From positions 98,093 through 162,092 of the forward strand of contig NZ_CANKUD010000011.1 of NCBI RefSeq assembly GCF_947486615.1: a DNA stretch of 64,000 bases, written 5' to 3'. Source of the stretch: an uncultured Modestobacter sp. (GTDB lineage Bacteria > Actinomycetota > Actinomycetes > Mycobacteriales > Geodermatophilaceae). Made by a program: the position numbers and the translations under genes. Numbering within the stretch: position 1 is the first letter of the stretch; every line of letters begins with the position of its first letter. Below the pieces are notes generated by a model. The model searched no databases. It was not told the origin of the DNA and saw nothing but the letters and a program-made list of their open reading frames with translations. Positions 19,746 through 28,630 of this stretch are shown piece after piece.

Positions 19746-20261
19746 GTGGACGACGCACGACTGGACCGGATCGAGCAACGCCTCACCGCCCTCGAGGAGC
19801 GACTGGCCCGCGACCCCGGCGCCCCGCCCGGACTGCCGGATCCGGAGCGGTTCTGGCTGCTGCGCGCGCTGGCCGCCGAGGCGGCCGAGCTGCCCGGTGG
19901 CGCGATCGCCTACGGCGGGCAGGTCCGCCTGCCCGGCGGTGAGGAGTACGCCTGGCAGCGGACCCACGGCGCCGAGGAGCTGCGCACCGCCGAGCCGGAC
20001 GACGACGAGGCCCGCGCCGGCTCGCTGTCCGCGCTCGCCCACCCGGTCCGGCTCCGGCTGCTGCGGGAGGTGCTGGACGGGCACACCACGACCGCGGCGC
20101 TCGCTGCGCTGCCGGGGCTGGGCACCACCGGTCAGCTGCACCACCACCTGCGGCAGCTGACCGCGGCGGGCTGGCTGCGCACCACGGGCCGCGGGAGCTA
20201 CGCGGCGCCTCCCGAGCGGGTGGTGCCGCTGCACGTGGTCCTGGCGGCGGTGTCGTCGTGA
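19746..20261 (+). CDS. ArsR-like winged-helix regulator with N-terminal coiled coil
   Basis: 171 residues. The first 25 residues (RLDRIEQRLTALEERL) form a short coiled coil. After a linker comes a region with [26 protein letters not shown] and GQLHHHLRQLTAAGWL, the classic helix-turn-helix of ArsR-type proteins; cysteine pairs for metal binding are absent, so a metal is unlikely as effector. A leaderless GTG start is chosen. Its stop overlaps the start of the M23 peptidase gene (GTGA), so regulator and peptidase form one operon. The regulated signal is unknown. Confidence 0.8.
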   Translation: MDDARLDRIEQRLTALEERLARDPGAPPGLPDPERFWLLRALAAEAAELPGGAIAYGGQVRLPGGEEYAWQRTHGAEELRTAEPDDDEARAGSLSALAHPVRLRLLREVLDGHTTTAALAALPGLGTTGQLHHHLRQLTAAGWLRTTGRGSYAAPPERVVPLHVVLAAVSS

Positions 20262-21307
20262 GCCGCGACCCGGGGAGCCGTGACGTCGACAGGCCTGCGG
20301 CGAGGAGGCATGACATGGACAGCGGCCACATCGCGACCGGTCGGGCGGAGGCACCTGACGTGGACGCCCGTGACGGGGAGGACCGTGGCGCGGACAGCCG
20401 GGACGCGGACCGTCGCGACCCGGACAGCCGGAGCCGCACGGGCGACGACGTCCGGACCGGTGACGGCGCGCTGGTCGGGCCCCCCGGCCGTGCCGCCGTC
20501 CGGCGGCTGGCCGCCCGGGTGCGGCCCCCGCTGCCCGCACTGGGTGTGCTGCTGATCCTGGCCGACGTGGTCGACCTGCTGCCCCATGGCGGGCTGGCAG
20601 GCTTCGTCGTCCTGGTGGCCTTCGGGCTGCTGGACCGGGTGCGCCCGCCCGCGGCGCCGCTGCGAGTCGTCGAGTCGCCGGTGCTCGGCCCGTGGCGGGC
20701 GCTGAACTCGCCCACCACCAAGGTGCCGTCGCACGGCGTGCACAGCCTGGGCCAGACGTATGCGATCGACCTGGCGTTCGACCCACCCGACGGTGGGCGC
20801 CCGGAGTTCGGCTCGGGCCGGCAGTGGCGCCGGCCGGAGGAGCACCCGGCGTTCGGCCGGCCGCTGCTCAGCCCGGTCGAGGGCACCGTGGTGCGCGTGC
20901 ACCAGCGCCGGCGCGACCACCGGGCCCGCAGCGGCGGCTGGTCGGTGCTCTACCTGCTGGTGGTCGAGGGCTTCGTCCGGCAGGTGGGCGGCACCCGGTG
21001 GCTGGTCGGCAACCACGTCGTCGTCCGGACCGACGACGGGGCGCACGCCGCCCTGGCACACCTGCGGCGCGGCTCGGTACGTGTGCGGCCCGGTGAACGG
21101 GTGACCACCGGGCAGCAGCTGGCCGAGTGCGGCAACTCCGGCAACAGCAGCGAGCCGCACCTGCACGTCCAACTGTGCGACTCCCCTCGGCTCGCCGCGG
21201 CCGGCGGCCTGCCGATGGCCTTCCGCGGCGCCGCCACCGACGGCAGCGACGGCCTCCCCGCCGACGGGGAACTACTGGACGTCCGGGCGGACGCCGGACA
21301 CAGCTGA
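20258..21307 (+). CDS. Membrane-anchored M23 (LytM-type) peptidase
   Basis: 349 residues. The first 75 residues are very rich in Asp and Arg and look disordered. Two hydrophobic segments follow (about 90-125), then a peptidase_M23 domain: HGVHSLGQTYAIDLAF supplies the first His/Asp metal ligands, and HLHVQL supplies the HxH motif near residue 305. Such enzymes cut peptide crosslinks in peptidoglycan or act as inactive envelope regulators. Translationally coupled to the ArsR-like gene upstream. The orientation of the peptidase domain relative to the membrane, and thus its substrate access, cannot be settled by eye. Confidence 0.78.
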   Translation: MSRDPGSRDVDRPAARRHDMDSGHIATGRAEAPDVDARDGEDRGADSRDADRRDPDSRSRTGDDVRTGDGALVGPPGRAAVRRLAARVRPPLPALGVLLILADVVDLLPHGGLAGFVVLVAFGLLDRVRPPAAPLRVVESPVLGPWRALNSPTTKVPSHGVHSLGQTYAIDLAFDPPDGGRPEFGSGRQWRRPEEHPAFGRPLLSPVEGTVVRVHQRRRDHRARSGGWSVLYLLVVEGFVRQVGGTRWLVGNHVVVRTDDGAHAALAHLRRGSVRVRPGERVTTGQQLAECGNSGNSSEPHLHVQLCDSPRLAAAGGLPMAFRGAATDGSDGLPADGELLDVRADAGHS

Positions 21308-21321
21308 CCGCAGGAGGACAG

Positions 21322-21358
21322 ACGAGGGCCCGCAGCGGCGTGCGCTGCGGGCCCTCGT
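21322..21358. terminator. Bidirectional terminator between convergent genes
   Basis: Perfect 15-base stem (ACGAGGGCCCGCAGC and its complement) with a 7-base loop, between the M23 peptidase gene and the oppositely oriented small membrane gene. No clear T-run on either side. Confidence 0.75.
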
Positions 21359-21406
21359 GTGTGCTGCCCCCGACCGATCGCGGACGTGGCAGCGGTGGGT
21401 CGCGGG

Positions 21407-21730
21407 TCAGCGACCGGCGGAGTCGGCTCCGCCCGTGGGGTCCTCGACGGCCTCGCCGTCCGCGAGGACGACCGGACGCAGCTTCGTCCAGGCGGCGAAG
21501 ACCAGGGCGAAGACCAGCATGCCGATGCCGACCCACAGGTTGGCGTTCCAGTCGCCGGTCTTGGCCGCCTCGGCCTCCCCGTAGTCGACGATGCCCAGGA
21601 CCACCAGGACGACGCCGTAGAACCCGATCAACCCACCGATGACCGTGCGGACGTCGTAGGCACCGGCGGTGTGCTTGCCGCCGGTCGCCTGCGCCTGGCC
21701 CGCGTCCTGCCCGTTGTGTGCGGTGCTCAT
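21407..21730 (-). CDS. Small two-span membrane protein linked to the symporter
   Basis: 107 residues. A polar N-terminus is followed by two membrane segments, VRTVIGGLIGFYGVVLVVLGIV and LWVGIGMLVFALVFAAW, then a charged tail. No domain is recognised with certainty; similar small proteins often sit beside SSS-family symporters in actinobacteria. It starts 31 bases after the symporter stop, on the same strand, and probably is co-transcribed with it. A role as an accessory or stability factor is inference. Confidence 0.75.
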   Translation of the reverse strand: MSTAHNGQDAGQAQATGGKHTAGAYDVRTVIGGLIGFYGVVLVVLGIVDYGEAEAAKTGDWNANLWVGIGMLVFALVFAAWTKLRPVVLADGEAVEDPTGGADSAGR

Positions 21731-21761
21731 GGAGTGCTCCTCTCGAGAACGCTGGCGACGG

Positions 21762-23438
21762 TCAGCGGAAGATCAGGTTCAGGACGATGACGAGCACCAG
21801 GGAGATGCCGGCCAGCTTGGTCGGCGACTGGTACCAGGGCAGCTTGTGCGCATCGGGGTCGGTGCGCACCTCCTTCGGCGTCTCGGAGTAGACCAGCCCG
21901 GCCAGCTCGGAGACCGGCTTCGGGGCGGTCACCATGCTGACCGCGACGCTGACCACGATGTCGACCACGAACGCGGCACCGGCGGCCACGAAGCTGGCGC
22001 CCTGCCCCTCCAGGCCGATCACACCGGTCTCGCTGAGCGACCACACCAGCACCGCGGCGAGCGTGCCGGACACCAGCCCGGTCCAGCCGGCGGTCGCGGT
22101 CATCCGCTTCCAGAACATGCCCAGGATGAACGTGGCGAACAGCGGGGCGTTGAAGAAGCCGAACAGCGTCTGCAGGTAGTCCATCAGGTTGTCGAAGTTC
22201 GCCGCGATCAGCGCGGTGAAGATCGCGACGACCGTGGCGCCGACCGTGGCCACCCGGCCGACCTTCAGGTAGTAGTCGTCGGGGCGGTCCTTCTTCACGT
22301 ACTGCTGCCACAGGTCGTAGCTGAAGACGGTGTTGAAGGCGGAGATGTTGGCGGCCATGCCGGCCATGAAGGAGGCCAGCAGGCCGGCGATCGCCACGCC
22401 CAGCAGTCCGTTGGGCAGCACGTCGCGGATCAGCAGCAGGATCGAGTCGTTGTAGGTGACGCCCGGGTCGCCGCCGGCCTTCAGGTCGCGGGTCTCGTTG
22501 ACCAGCACCGCCGCGATCATGCCGGGGACGATCACGATGAAGGGGATGAACATCTTCGGGAACGACCCGATGATCGGGGTGCTCCGCGCCGCCGACATGG
22601 ACTTGGTGGCCATCGCCCGCTGGACCTCGACGAAGTTCGTCGTCCAGTAGCCGAAGGAGAGCACGAAGCCCAGGCCGAACACGATCCCGATCACCGACAG
22701 CACCGGGTTGTCGATGCTGGACAGGTCGCTGCCCGGCCAGGAGCTCAGGTCGTTCTCGTTGCCGCTGTCGCGGATCGAGTCGATCAGGCCGCCGACGCCG
22801 CCCACCCGGTGCAGGCCGATCAGCGTCAGCGGCAGCAGCGCGGCCACGATGACGAAGAACTGCAGCACCTCGTTGTAGATCGCCGCCGACAGACCGCCGA
22901 GGGTGATGTAGCTGAGCACCACCGCGGCGGCGACGATCAGCGAGATCCACTGCGGCCAGCCCAGCAGGGCGTTCACGATGGTGGCCAGCAGGTACAGGTT
23001 GATGCCGGCGATGAGCACCTGCGCCAGCGCGAAGCTCAGCGCGTTGACCAGGTGGGCACCCGTGCCGAACCGGCGGCGCATGAACTCCGGCACCGACCGG
23101 ACCTTCGAGCCGTAGTAGAAGGGCATCATCACGACGCCCAGGAAGAGCATCGCCGGGACGGCGCCGATCCAGAAGTAGTGGAACGTGGCCATGCCGAACT
23201 GGGCGCCGTTGGCCGACATGCCGATGATCTCGACGGCGCCGAGGTTGGCCGAGATGAAGGCCAGCCCGGTCACCCAGGCCGGCAGCGACCGACCGGACAG
23301 GAAGAAGTCGAGGCTGTCGGACACCCGCCGCCGGGCGGCGAAGCCGATGAGCAGGACGACCGCGAAGTAGGCGGCGACGAGCGCGTAGTCGATGAAGTTC
23401 GCGTCGAGCCGCAGAGTTTCGTCCGCTGCGAGGACCAC
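21762..23438 (-). CDS. Sodium:solute symporter family (SSS) transporter
   Basis: 558 residues and about fourteen membrane spans. SSS hallmarks are present: an SLPAWVTGLAFISANLGAVEIIGMSANGAQFG block near residue 55 that contains sodium-site residues, and the later GLLASFMAGMAANISAFNTVFSYDLW, corresponding to the family signature. It resembles the SGLT-like sugar/inositol branch more than proline or acetate carriers, but the substrate is not certain. The GTG at 23438 lies 7 bases after a GGAGGG box. The small membrane protein downstream is likely part of the same transcript. Confidence 0.9.
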   Translation of the reverse strand: MVLAADETLRLDANFIDYALVAAYFAVVLLIGFAARRRVSDSLDFFLSGRSLPAWVTGLAFISANLGAVEIIGMSANGAQFGMATFHYFWIGAVPAMLFLGVVMMPFYYGSKVRSVPEFMRRRFGTGAHLVNALSFALAQVLIAGINLYLLATIVNALLGWPQWISLIVAAAVVLSYITLGGLSAAIYNEVLQFFVIVAALLPLTLIGLHRVGGVGGLIDSIRDSGNENDLSSWPGSDLSSIDNPVLSVIGIVFGLGFVLSFGYWTTNFVEVQRAMATKSMSAARSTPIIGSFPKMFIPFIVIVPGMIAAVLVNETRDLKAGGDPGVTYNDSILLLIRDVLPNGLLGVAIAGLLASFMAGMAANISAFNTVFSYDLWQQYVKKDRPDDYYLKVGRVATVGATVVAIFTALIAANFDNLMDYLQTLFGFFNAPLFATFILGMFWKRMTATAGWTGLVSGTLAAVLVWSLSETGVIGLEGQGASFVAAGAAFVVDIVVSVAVSMVTAPKPVSELAGLVYSETPKEVRTDPDAHKLPWYQSPTKLAGISLVLVIVLNLIFR

Positions 23439-23676
23439 CGGGGTTCCCTCCAGGTTGGGTGAGAGCAGGCCCCGGCGCGGAACGGCCGGGACCTCTGCCT
23501 GCCGTTCAGGGCGGGGCACGGTGGTGCGGCGCGATGATCAGCTTCGAGACGCTAACACCGGGTGGGAAGCCCGGCATTTCCTTGGTCACCGCAACGGGTG
23601 ACGGGTGTGAGCACCCCCACGGAGTGCGTGGACGACCGTCCTCACCCGGGCCGCGCGGCGGCCGGTGGAGACGACG

Positions 23677-23708
23677 AGAGCCCCCGACCCGGGTGGGTCG
23701 GGGGCTCT
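23677..23708 (-). terminator. Terminator after the second tRNA-Glu gene
   Basis: Perfect 14-base stem AGAGCCCCCGACCC with loop GGGT, 8 bases downstream of the tRNA in its transcription direction. Confidence 0.8.
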
Positions 23709-23716
23709 GCCAGGTG

Positions 23717-23789
23717 TAGCCCCGAAGGGATTCGAACCCTCGCTACCGCCGTGAGAGGGCGGCGTCCTGGGCCGCTAGACGACGGGGCC
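23717..23789 (-). tRNA. tRNA-Glu (anticodon CTC), copy 2
   Basis: 73 bases without encoded CCA. Acceptor GGCCCCG pairs with CGGGGCU (with a G-U end pair), the T-loop has GGTTCGAAT, and the anticodon loop reads C-T-CTC-A-C. The mature body is identical to the other copy 193 bases away. Confidence 0.95.
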
Positions 23790-23869
23790 AGGTGCAGACC
23801 GATTCTGACACAGCCGCCCACCGGGCCGGACCAGGGCCCCACCCGGCCCGACCGGACCCGGAGACGACG

Positions 23870-23901
23870 AGAGCCCCCGACCCGGGCGGGTCGGGGGCTC
23901 T
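23870..23901 (-). terminator. Terminator after the first tRNA-Glu gene
   Basis: Same 14-base stem as the one at 23677, loop GGGC. It lies between the two tRNA-Glu copies, so each copy may be a separate or partly terminated transcript. Confidence 0.8.
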
Positions 23902-23909
23902 GCCAGGTG

Positions 23910-23982
23910 TAGCCCCGAAGGGATTCGAACCCTCGCTACCGCCGTGAGAGGGCGGCGTCCTGGGCCGCTAGACGACGGGGCC
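23910..23982 (-). tRNA. tRNA-Glu (anticodon CTC), copy 1
   Basis: 73 bases; same cloverleaf and sequence as the copy at 23717. It follows tRNA-Gln by 55 bases on the same strand. gltX, whose product charges it, is about 2 kb upstream. Confidence 0.95.
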
Positions 23983-24037
23983 AGGTGGTGCTCGGTGGTG
24001 CTGTGGTGCGGTCGTGCTGAGGAGTCGTGCTCCTCGC

Positions 24038-24108
24038 TGGGGTACCAGGACTCGAACCTAGACTAACGGAACCAGAAACCGTCGGGCTGCCAATTACCCC
24101 ATACCCCA
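24038..24108 (-). tRNA. tRNA-Gln (anticodon CTG)
   Basis: 71 bases, no encoded CCA. Acceptor TGGGGTA pairs with TACCCCA, D-arm contains TAATTGGCA, the anticodon loop reads T-T-CTG-G-T, and the T-loop has GGTTCGAGT. In organisms with GatCAB and no glutaminyl-tRNA synthetase it is first charged with Glu and then amidated; both gltX and gatCAB are in this window. Confidence 0.95.
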
Positions 24109-24141
24109 AGGGTCGTGCTGCGCCTTGCGGCACGGGAGAGA

Positions 24142-24147
24142 ACTGTA
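24142..24147 (-). promoter_or_regulatory. Possible -10 of the tRNA-Gln/tRNA-Glu transcript
   Basis: TACAGT on the minus strand, 34 bases before the 5' end of tRNA-Gln and just after the terminator of the protease gene. No clear -35. Confidence 0.35.
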
Positions 24148-24153
24148 CCCGAT

Positions 24154-24189
24154 GCCGGGGAGGGGTGCACAGGCACCCCCTCCCCCGGC
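24154..24189 (-). terminator. Terminator of the CPBP protease gene
   Basis: GC-rich hairpin: left arm GCCGGGGAGGGGTGC, right arm GCACCCCCTCCCCCGGC (small bulges), loop ACAG. It begins directly after the CPBP stop codon and separates that operon from the tRNA genes. Confidence 0.7.
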
Positions 24190-24192
24190 GCG

Positions 24193-25698
24193 TCAGCTCG
24201 CCGGCGGCCGGCTCCAGCCACCGGCCGGCGGTGGCGCCGGCGGCCCCCAGCCGGGCCGCGCGACCGGCGAGGGGGCGTTCGGTCCCCACCCGGGCTGCGC
24301 GGCCTGCTGGCCCCAGCCGGGCGGGCTCCAGCCCGGCGCCGGCGCACCCCAGGCGGGCGGTCCCGGCGGACCACCGACGAGCGCGGCCCCCGGGCTCCCG
24401 CCGGCGCCGAACTCCAGGGCCGGGCTCACCATCTCCAGGGACATCCCACGCCGGGCCACCACGACCCAGGCCACGAAGGCGGCCATCCCGGCGATCCCCA
24501 GCAGCGTCGTCGCCCAGCCCAGGACACCGCCGGGGTCGACGGCGGCGGCCCGGTCCCCCAGCGCACCGGCCAGCAGGAAGATCACCACGTTGTTCACCGC
24601 GTGCAGCGCGATCGCGGCCTCGAGCCCGCCGGTGAGCCACACCACCGCCGACAGCGCCAGCCCGATGGCGAAGCGGTAGAGGAAGCTCTCGAAGTCCGGC
24701 GGCAGGTGCGCCAGGGAGAACAGCACGGCCGTGCTCACCCCGGCGACCAGCGCGCCCGCCTGCGGACGGCCGATCCACCCGGCGATCGCCTGGGTCAGGT
24801 ACCCGCGGAAGACGTACTCCTCGGCGGCGGCCTGCAGCGGCGTCGTGGTGAGCACCACCAGCAGCATCCAGCCGAAGGACGCGGTGGGCCCCGTGACGTC
24901 GACGCCGGAGGCGGCCACGCTGACCAGCAGGCTGATCGCCACGGCCAGTCCGAGCGTGGCCAGCGCCCGCCAGGTCCAGGGGGCGAACAGCCGCCAGCGC
25001 AGCCGCCCCCGGACCGAGGACGACCAGCCGATCCGCAGGCCGTGCGGCACCAGCCAGCACAGCCAGACGATCGGGATCGCCACGATCAGCGAGAGGTTGG
25101 TGATCAGCAGGACGGCGACGTCGAAGAGGTCCTGCTGGGCCAGGTCCAGCCCGACGCCGCTGAGGTACACGACGACGCCCAGCACCCCGCCGGCGACCAG
25201 GTACAGCACGGTGAACAGCAGCAGCCCGAGCACCGGTCGCCACCACGCCCAGTCGCGGGCCCGCATGAGCAGGACATAGGGCCGGGGCATCGCGTGCGGC
25301 GGGGCGCCGGGCGGCGTCACCGGCCGGGCGGGCCGCGACGCGGGGCCCGCCACCGGCGGCCCGCCGTACGGGAGCCCGCCGTACTGCGGCCCGCCGTACT
25401 GCGGCCCGCCGTACTGCGGCCCGCCGTACGGCGGCCCCCCGTACTGCGGCCCGCCGTATTGGGGCCCCGGGTACTGCGGCGTCCCGTACTGGGGCCCCGG
25501 GTACTGCGACGCCCCGTTCGGGGGCCCTGGGTACTGCGACGCCCCGTTCGGGGGCCCTGGGTACCCGCCGGCCCACGGTGGCGGGCCGAGCGGTACGTGG
25601 GGCGGAGCACCGTACGGACCGGTCGGCGGGGGGCCGGCGTAGGACGGCTCGCCCTGCGGCTGCCCCGGCGCCGGCCCGCCCCAGCCCCCGGTGGTCAT
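24193..25698 (-). CDS. CPBP-family intramembrane metalloprotease with Pro/Gly/Tyr repeat tails
   Basis: 501 residues. The central part has eight or so spans with CPBP (Rce1-like, Abi) motifs: [10 protein letters not shown] (Glu-Glu-x3-Arg), FSLAHLPP and HAVNN, which supply catalytic Glu and metal-binding residues. The first 125 residues are low complexity, with two [10 protein letters not shown] repeats and about six PQYGG-type repeats; the C-terminal 70 residues are rich in Pro, Gly and Trp. The ATG at 25698 overlaps the gltX stop (ATGA). Family members process prenylated or bacteriocin-related proteins; the target here is unknown. Confidence 0.85.
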   Translation of the reverse strand: MTTGGWGGPAPGQPQGEPSYAGPPPTGPYGAPPHVPLGPPPWAGGYPGPPNGASQYPGPPNGASQYPGPQYGTPQYPGPQYGGPQYGGPPYGGPQYGGPQYGGPQYGGLPYGGPPVAGPASRPARPVTPPGAPPHAMPRPYVLLMRARDWAWWRPVLGLLLFTVLYLVAGGVLGVVVYLSGVGLDLAQQDLFDVAVLLITNLSLIVAIPIVWLCWLVPHGLRIGWSSSVRGRLRWRLFAPWTWRALATLGLAVAISLLVSVAASGVDVTGPTASFGWMLLVVLTTTPLQAAAEEYVFRGYLTQAIAGWIGRPQAGALVAGVSTAVLFSLAHLPPDFESFLYRFAIGLALSAVVWLTGGLEAAIALHAVNNVVIFLLAGALGDRAAAVDPGGVLGWATTLLGIAGMAAFVAWVVVARRGMSLEMVSPALEFGAGGSPGAALVGGPPGPPAWGAPAPGWSPPGWGQQAAQPGWGPNAPSPVARPGWGPPAPPPAGGWSRPPAS

Positions 25699-27179
25699 CC
25701 GGTCGCGGTCGCGCGAGCAGCCGCCAGCCGGGCGAGCGTGCGGTCGCGGCCGAGCAGCTCCATCGACTCGTACAGCGGCGGGGATACCGTGCGCCCGCTG
25801 ACCGCCACGCGCACCGGGCCGAAGGCCTGCCGGGGCTTGCGGCCCAGCCCCTCGACGAGGGCCTCCTTGAGCGCGGTCTCGATCGCCGGCGTCGTCCACT
25901 CCGGGAGCTCCTGCAGCGCCGCCACGGCGGCGTCCAGCACCTCGCCGGCACCGGCGCCCAGCTGCTTCTCCGCCGCGGCGGGCTCGATCTCGACGTCCTC
26001 GGTGAAGAGGAAGCCGAGCAGGCCGACGGCGTCGGAGAGCACGATCATCCGCTCCTGGGCCAGCGGCGCGATCGCCTCGAGCACCCGGGCCTGCTCCTCC
26101 GTGGGCGGCTCGGCGACCAGCCCGGCGGTGGCCAGGTACGGCGTCACCCGGGCGAGGAACTCCTCGACCGGCAGCGCCCGCAGGTGGGTGGCGTTGATCG
26201 CCTCGGCCTTCTTCAGGTCGAAGCGGGCCGGGTTGGCGCTGACCCGGGTGACGTCGAAGGCCTCGACCAGCTCGGCGGGTGAGAACACGTCCCGGTCGTC
26301 GGCGATCGCCCAGCCCAGCAGCGCCAGGTAGTTGATCAGCCCCTCGGGCAGGAAGCCGCGCTCCCGGTAGACGTCGAAGTTCGACTGCGGGTCGCGCTTG
26401 GACAGCTTCTTGTTCCCGTCGCCGAACACCAGCGGCAGGTGCCCGAAACGCGGCGTCCCCTGGGCGACCCCGATGTCGGTGAGCGCCCGGTACAGCGCGA
26501 TCTGGCGCGGGGTGGAAGGCAGCAGGTCCTCACCGCGCAGCACGTCGGTGATGCCCATCAGCGCGTCGTCGACCGGGTTGGTGAACGGGTAGAGCGGCGC
26601 GCCGTTGCCGCGCATCAGCACGAAGTCGGGCACCGATCCCGCGGCGAACCGCACCTCCCCGCGGACCAGGTCGGTCCAGACGACGTCCTCGTCGGGCATC
26701 GCCAGCCGGAGCACCGGGGCACGCCCCTCGTCGCGGAACGCCTGCTTCTGCGCGTCGGTGAGGTGCCGGTCGGCGTTGTCGTAGCCGAGCTTGGGGTCCT
26801 GCCCGGCCGCGCGGCGCCGGGCGTCGACCTCCTCGTTGGTGGAGAACGACTCGTACGCGTGGCCGGAGGCCAGCAGCTTCCCGGCCACATCGCGGTAGAC
26901 CTCGGCGCGCTCGGACTGCCGGTAGGGGCCGTTCGGCCCGCCGACCTCGGGGCCCTCGTCCCACTCCATGCCGAGCCAGCGCATGCAGTCGAGCAGGTGC
27001 CGGTAGGACTCCTCGGAGTCGCGGGCGGCGTCGGTGTCCTCGATCCGGAAGACGAAGGTGCCTCCGGTGTGCCGGGCGTGCGCCCAGTTGAACAGCGCGG
27101 TGCGCATCGCGCCGACGTGCACCAGGCCGGTGGGCGAGGGGCAGAACCGGGTCTTGACCGGCCGCGACGGGGCGGTCAT
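25695..27179 (-). CDS. gltX: Glutamyl-tRNA synthetase
   Basis: 494 residues, the normal length. The class I signatures are [12 protein letters not shown] near residue 15 (HIGH-like) and KKLSKRD near residue 250 (KMSKS-like); RIEDTD lies between. It attaches Glu to tRNA-Glu and, if non-discriminating, also to tRNA-Gln for amidation by GatCAB, which is encoded in this window. No glutaminyl-tRNA synthetase is visible. The ATG at 27179 overlaps the stop of the FAH-family gene, and the gltX stop overlaps the CPBP start, so the three genes form a coupled operon. Confidence 0.97.
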   Translation of the reverse strand: MTAPSRPVKTRFCPSPTGLVHVGAMRTALFNWAHARHTGGTFVFRIEDTDAARDSEESYRHLLDCMRWLGMEWDEGPEVGGPNGPYRQSERAEVYRDVAGKLLASGHAYESFSTNEEVDARRRAAGQDPKLGYDNADRHLTDAQKQAFRDEGRAPVLRLAMPDEDVVWTDLVRGEVRFAAGSVPDFVLMRGNGAPLYPFTNPVDDALMGITDVLRGEDLLPSTPRQIALYRALTDIGVAQGTPRFGHLPLVFGDGNKKLSKRDPQSNFDVYRERGFLPEGLINYLALLGWAIADDRDVFSPAELVEAFDVTRVSANPARFDLKKAEAINATHLRALPVEEFLARVTPYLATAGLVAEPPTEEQARVLEAIAPLAQERMIVLSDAVGLLGFLFTEDVEIEPAAAEKQLGAGAGEVLDAAVAALQELPEWTTPAIETALKEALVEGLGRKPRQAFGPVRVAVSGRTVSPPLYESMELLGRDRTLARLAAARATATG

Positions 27180-27985
27180 CGGGCGCCGGCCGTGGACGTC
27201 GGGTCGGCGCCGGCCACCGTGTTGGCCAGGGTCCCGAGCGCCTCGATCGTGCACTCGACCCGCTGCCCGGGCCGGATCGGCCCCACGCCGGAGGGGGTAC
27301 CGGTCAGGATCACGTCGCCCGGCAGCAGCGTCATCACCTGCGAGATGTAGGAGATCAGCGTGGGCAGGCCGAACAGCAGCTGGCTGGTGCGGCCGGACTG
27401 GCGCAGCTCGCCGTCCACGGTGCAGGTGATCTCCAGGTCGGCCGGGTCCTTGCCCAGGCCGGCCAGGTCGGTCTCGATCCACGGGCCGATCGGGCAGAAG
27501 GAGTCGAAGCCCTTGGCGCGGGTCCACTGCCCGTCGCTGCGCTGCATGGCCCGCTCGGTGACGTCGTTGCCGATCGTGTAGCCGAAGACGCTGGCCATCG
27601 CCTGCTCCGGGCTCACCTGACGGGCGCCGCGCGCACCGATGACGACGGCGAGCTCCACCTCGTGGTGCACGTCGGTGCTGCCGGCCGGGATGCGGATCGC
27701 GTCACCTGGGCCGATCACCGAGGTCGACGGCTTGAGGAAGACCAGCGGCTCCTTCGGCGCGTCACCGGTGGCCATCTCCTGCACGTGGTCGGCGTAGTTC
27801 TTGCCGACGCCCACCACCTTGCTGGGCAGGATGGGCGAGAGCAGCCGCACGTCGGCGGCGGCGAACCGCTGCCCGGTGAAGGAGATCTGGCCGAACGGGT
27901 GGCCCTCGATCTGGGCGACCTGACCGTCCCCGTCGAGGACTCCGAAGGACATGCCGGCTGGGTGGGCGAAACGGACGATGCGCAC
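27176..27985 (-). CDS. Fumarylacetoacetate hydrolase (FAH)-family protein
   Basis: 269 residues. The metal-binding and catalytic features of the FAH fold are present: [13 protein letters not shown] near residue 60, [11 protein letters not shown] near residue 107 (His and two Glu ligands), [12 protein letters not shown] and [10 protein letters not shown] near the C-terminus. Members are oxaloacetate decarboxylases, acylpyruvases or 2-hydroxyhepta-dienedioate isomerases. In actinobacteria this gene frequently precedes gltX. A TAGCCT element ends 6 bases before the GTG, so the mRNA is probably leaderless. The exact substrate cannot be told. Confidence 0.9.
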   Translation of the reverse strand: MRIVRFAHPAGMSFGVLDGDGQVAQIEGHPFGQISFTGQRFAAADVRLLSPILPSKVVGVGKNYADHVQEMATGDAPKEPLVFLKPSTSVIGPGDAIRIPAGSTDVHHEVELAVVIGARGARQVSPEQAMASVFGYTIGNDVTERAMQRSDGQWTRAKGFDSFCPIGPWIETDLAGLGKDPADLEITCTVDGELRQSGRTSQLLFGLPTLISYISQVMTLLPGDVILTGTPSGVGPIRPGQRVECTIEALGTLANTVAGADPTSTAGAR

Positions 27986-28040
27986 GACACGAGGCTAGTC
28001 GCCACCGCGGGAGTGCTCCCCACGACGGTTACCGTGCGCC
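27986..28040. promoter_or_regulatory. Compact divergent pair of leaderless-type promoters
   Basis: In 55 bases two -10-like hexamers face away from each other: TAGCCT on the minus strand (27992-27997, 6 bases before the FAH GTG) and TACCGT on the plus strand (28030-28035, 5 bases before the VOC ATG). Neither gene has a ribosome site, so both mRNAs probably start at the initiation codon. Confidence 0.6.
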
Positions 28041-28436
28041 ATGGCCAGCCGGATCACCGCGATCGCCGTCAACTCCACCGACCCCGCCGCGCTCGCTGCC
28101 TGGTGGGCCGAGGTGCTCGGGTACACCGTCCTGGACACCGACGAGGACGGCGTCGTGACGATCAGCGTCCCGGGCCAGGAACCGAAGGGCCCGCAGCCGA
28201 CGCTGGACTTCGTCCCGGTGCCCGACCCCACGCCCGGCCGGCGCCGGCTGCACCTGGACCTGAACGCCACCGACCGCACCCAGGCCGACGAGCTCCAGCG
28301 CCTGCTCGCCCTCGGCGCCACGCAGGTCGACGTCGGCCAGGGCCCGCTCAGCGACACCATGACCTGGCACGTCCTCGCCGACCCCGAGGGCAACGAGTTC
28401 TGCCTCCTGCGCAGCACCGTCCACCCCCTGACCTGA
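28041..28436 (+). CDS. VOC-superfamily (glyoxalase-like) protein
   Basis: 131 residues with the beta-alpha-beta-beta-beta folds of the vicinal oxygen chelate superfamily: AVNSTDPAALAAWWAEVLGY at the N-terminus, a middle RRRLHLDLNATD strand with a potential His metal ligand, and the C-terminal WHVLADPEGNEFCLL motif whose Glu is a typical ligand. Probable small cytoplasmic enzyme or binding/resistance protein. ATG start directly follows a TACCGT -10 element (leaderless). Divergent from the FAH gene. Function beyond the family is unknown. Confidence 0.85.
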   Translation: MASRITAIAVNSTDPAALAAWWAEVLGYTVLDTDEDGVVTISVPGQEPKGPQPTLDFVPVPDPTPGRRRLHLDLNATDRTQADELQRLLALGATQVDVGQGPLSDTMTWHVLADPEGNEFCLLRSTVHPLT

Positions 28437-28449
28437 CCCGGCCGAGCCG

Positions 28450-28577
28450 GGACCGCCGCAGGCGGTGGCCCGGTCACGGGGCCCGCAGGGTCCCTGACCG
28501 GGACACGGGACCACCGGCCGACATGACCGGACCGCCGCAGGCGGTGGCCCGGTCACGGGGCCCGCAGGGTCCCTGAC
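28450..28577. repeat. 49-base direct repeat, two copies, in a convergent gap
   Basis: An identical 49-base unit occurs at 28450-28498 and 28529-28577, 79 bases apart, between the convergent VOC and cimA genes. Inside each unit CCGCC-GCA-GGCGG is a small hairpin, and CCCGGTCA pairs with TGACCGGG across copy 1. The unit may act as a two-way terminator or be a dispersed repeat element of the genome. Confidence 0.8.
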
Positions 28578-28630
28578 GGGGACACGACAAACGGCTCAGC
28601 GCCCGTCGGGAACGTCTCCTGGCCGCGGTG

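Larger units (their letters stand above)
23668..23987. repeat. Tandem duplication of a tRNA-Glu plus terminator unit
   Basis: A 127-base segment (23668-23794) is repeated at 23861-23987, offset 193 bases, with one visible difference (T/C in the terminator loop). Each copy holds a whole tRNA-Glu gene and its downstream terminator stem. The near-identity points to a recent duplication or gene conversion. Confidence 0.9.

Noticed and set aside
23717..24108. Integration site of a mobile element at the tRNA cluster
   Set aside because: No integrase, no flanking partial tRNA copy, and the duplication includes the complete tRNA and terminator; tandem duplication explains it better.
25360..25570. 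Repeated GTACTGCGGCCCGCC units
   Set aside because: They encode the Pro/Tyr/Gly tail of the CPBP protease rather than a noncoding array.
28450..28577. Insertion-sequence ends
   Set aside because: The two 49-base copies are direct, not inverted, and no transposase fits between them.
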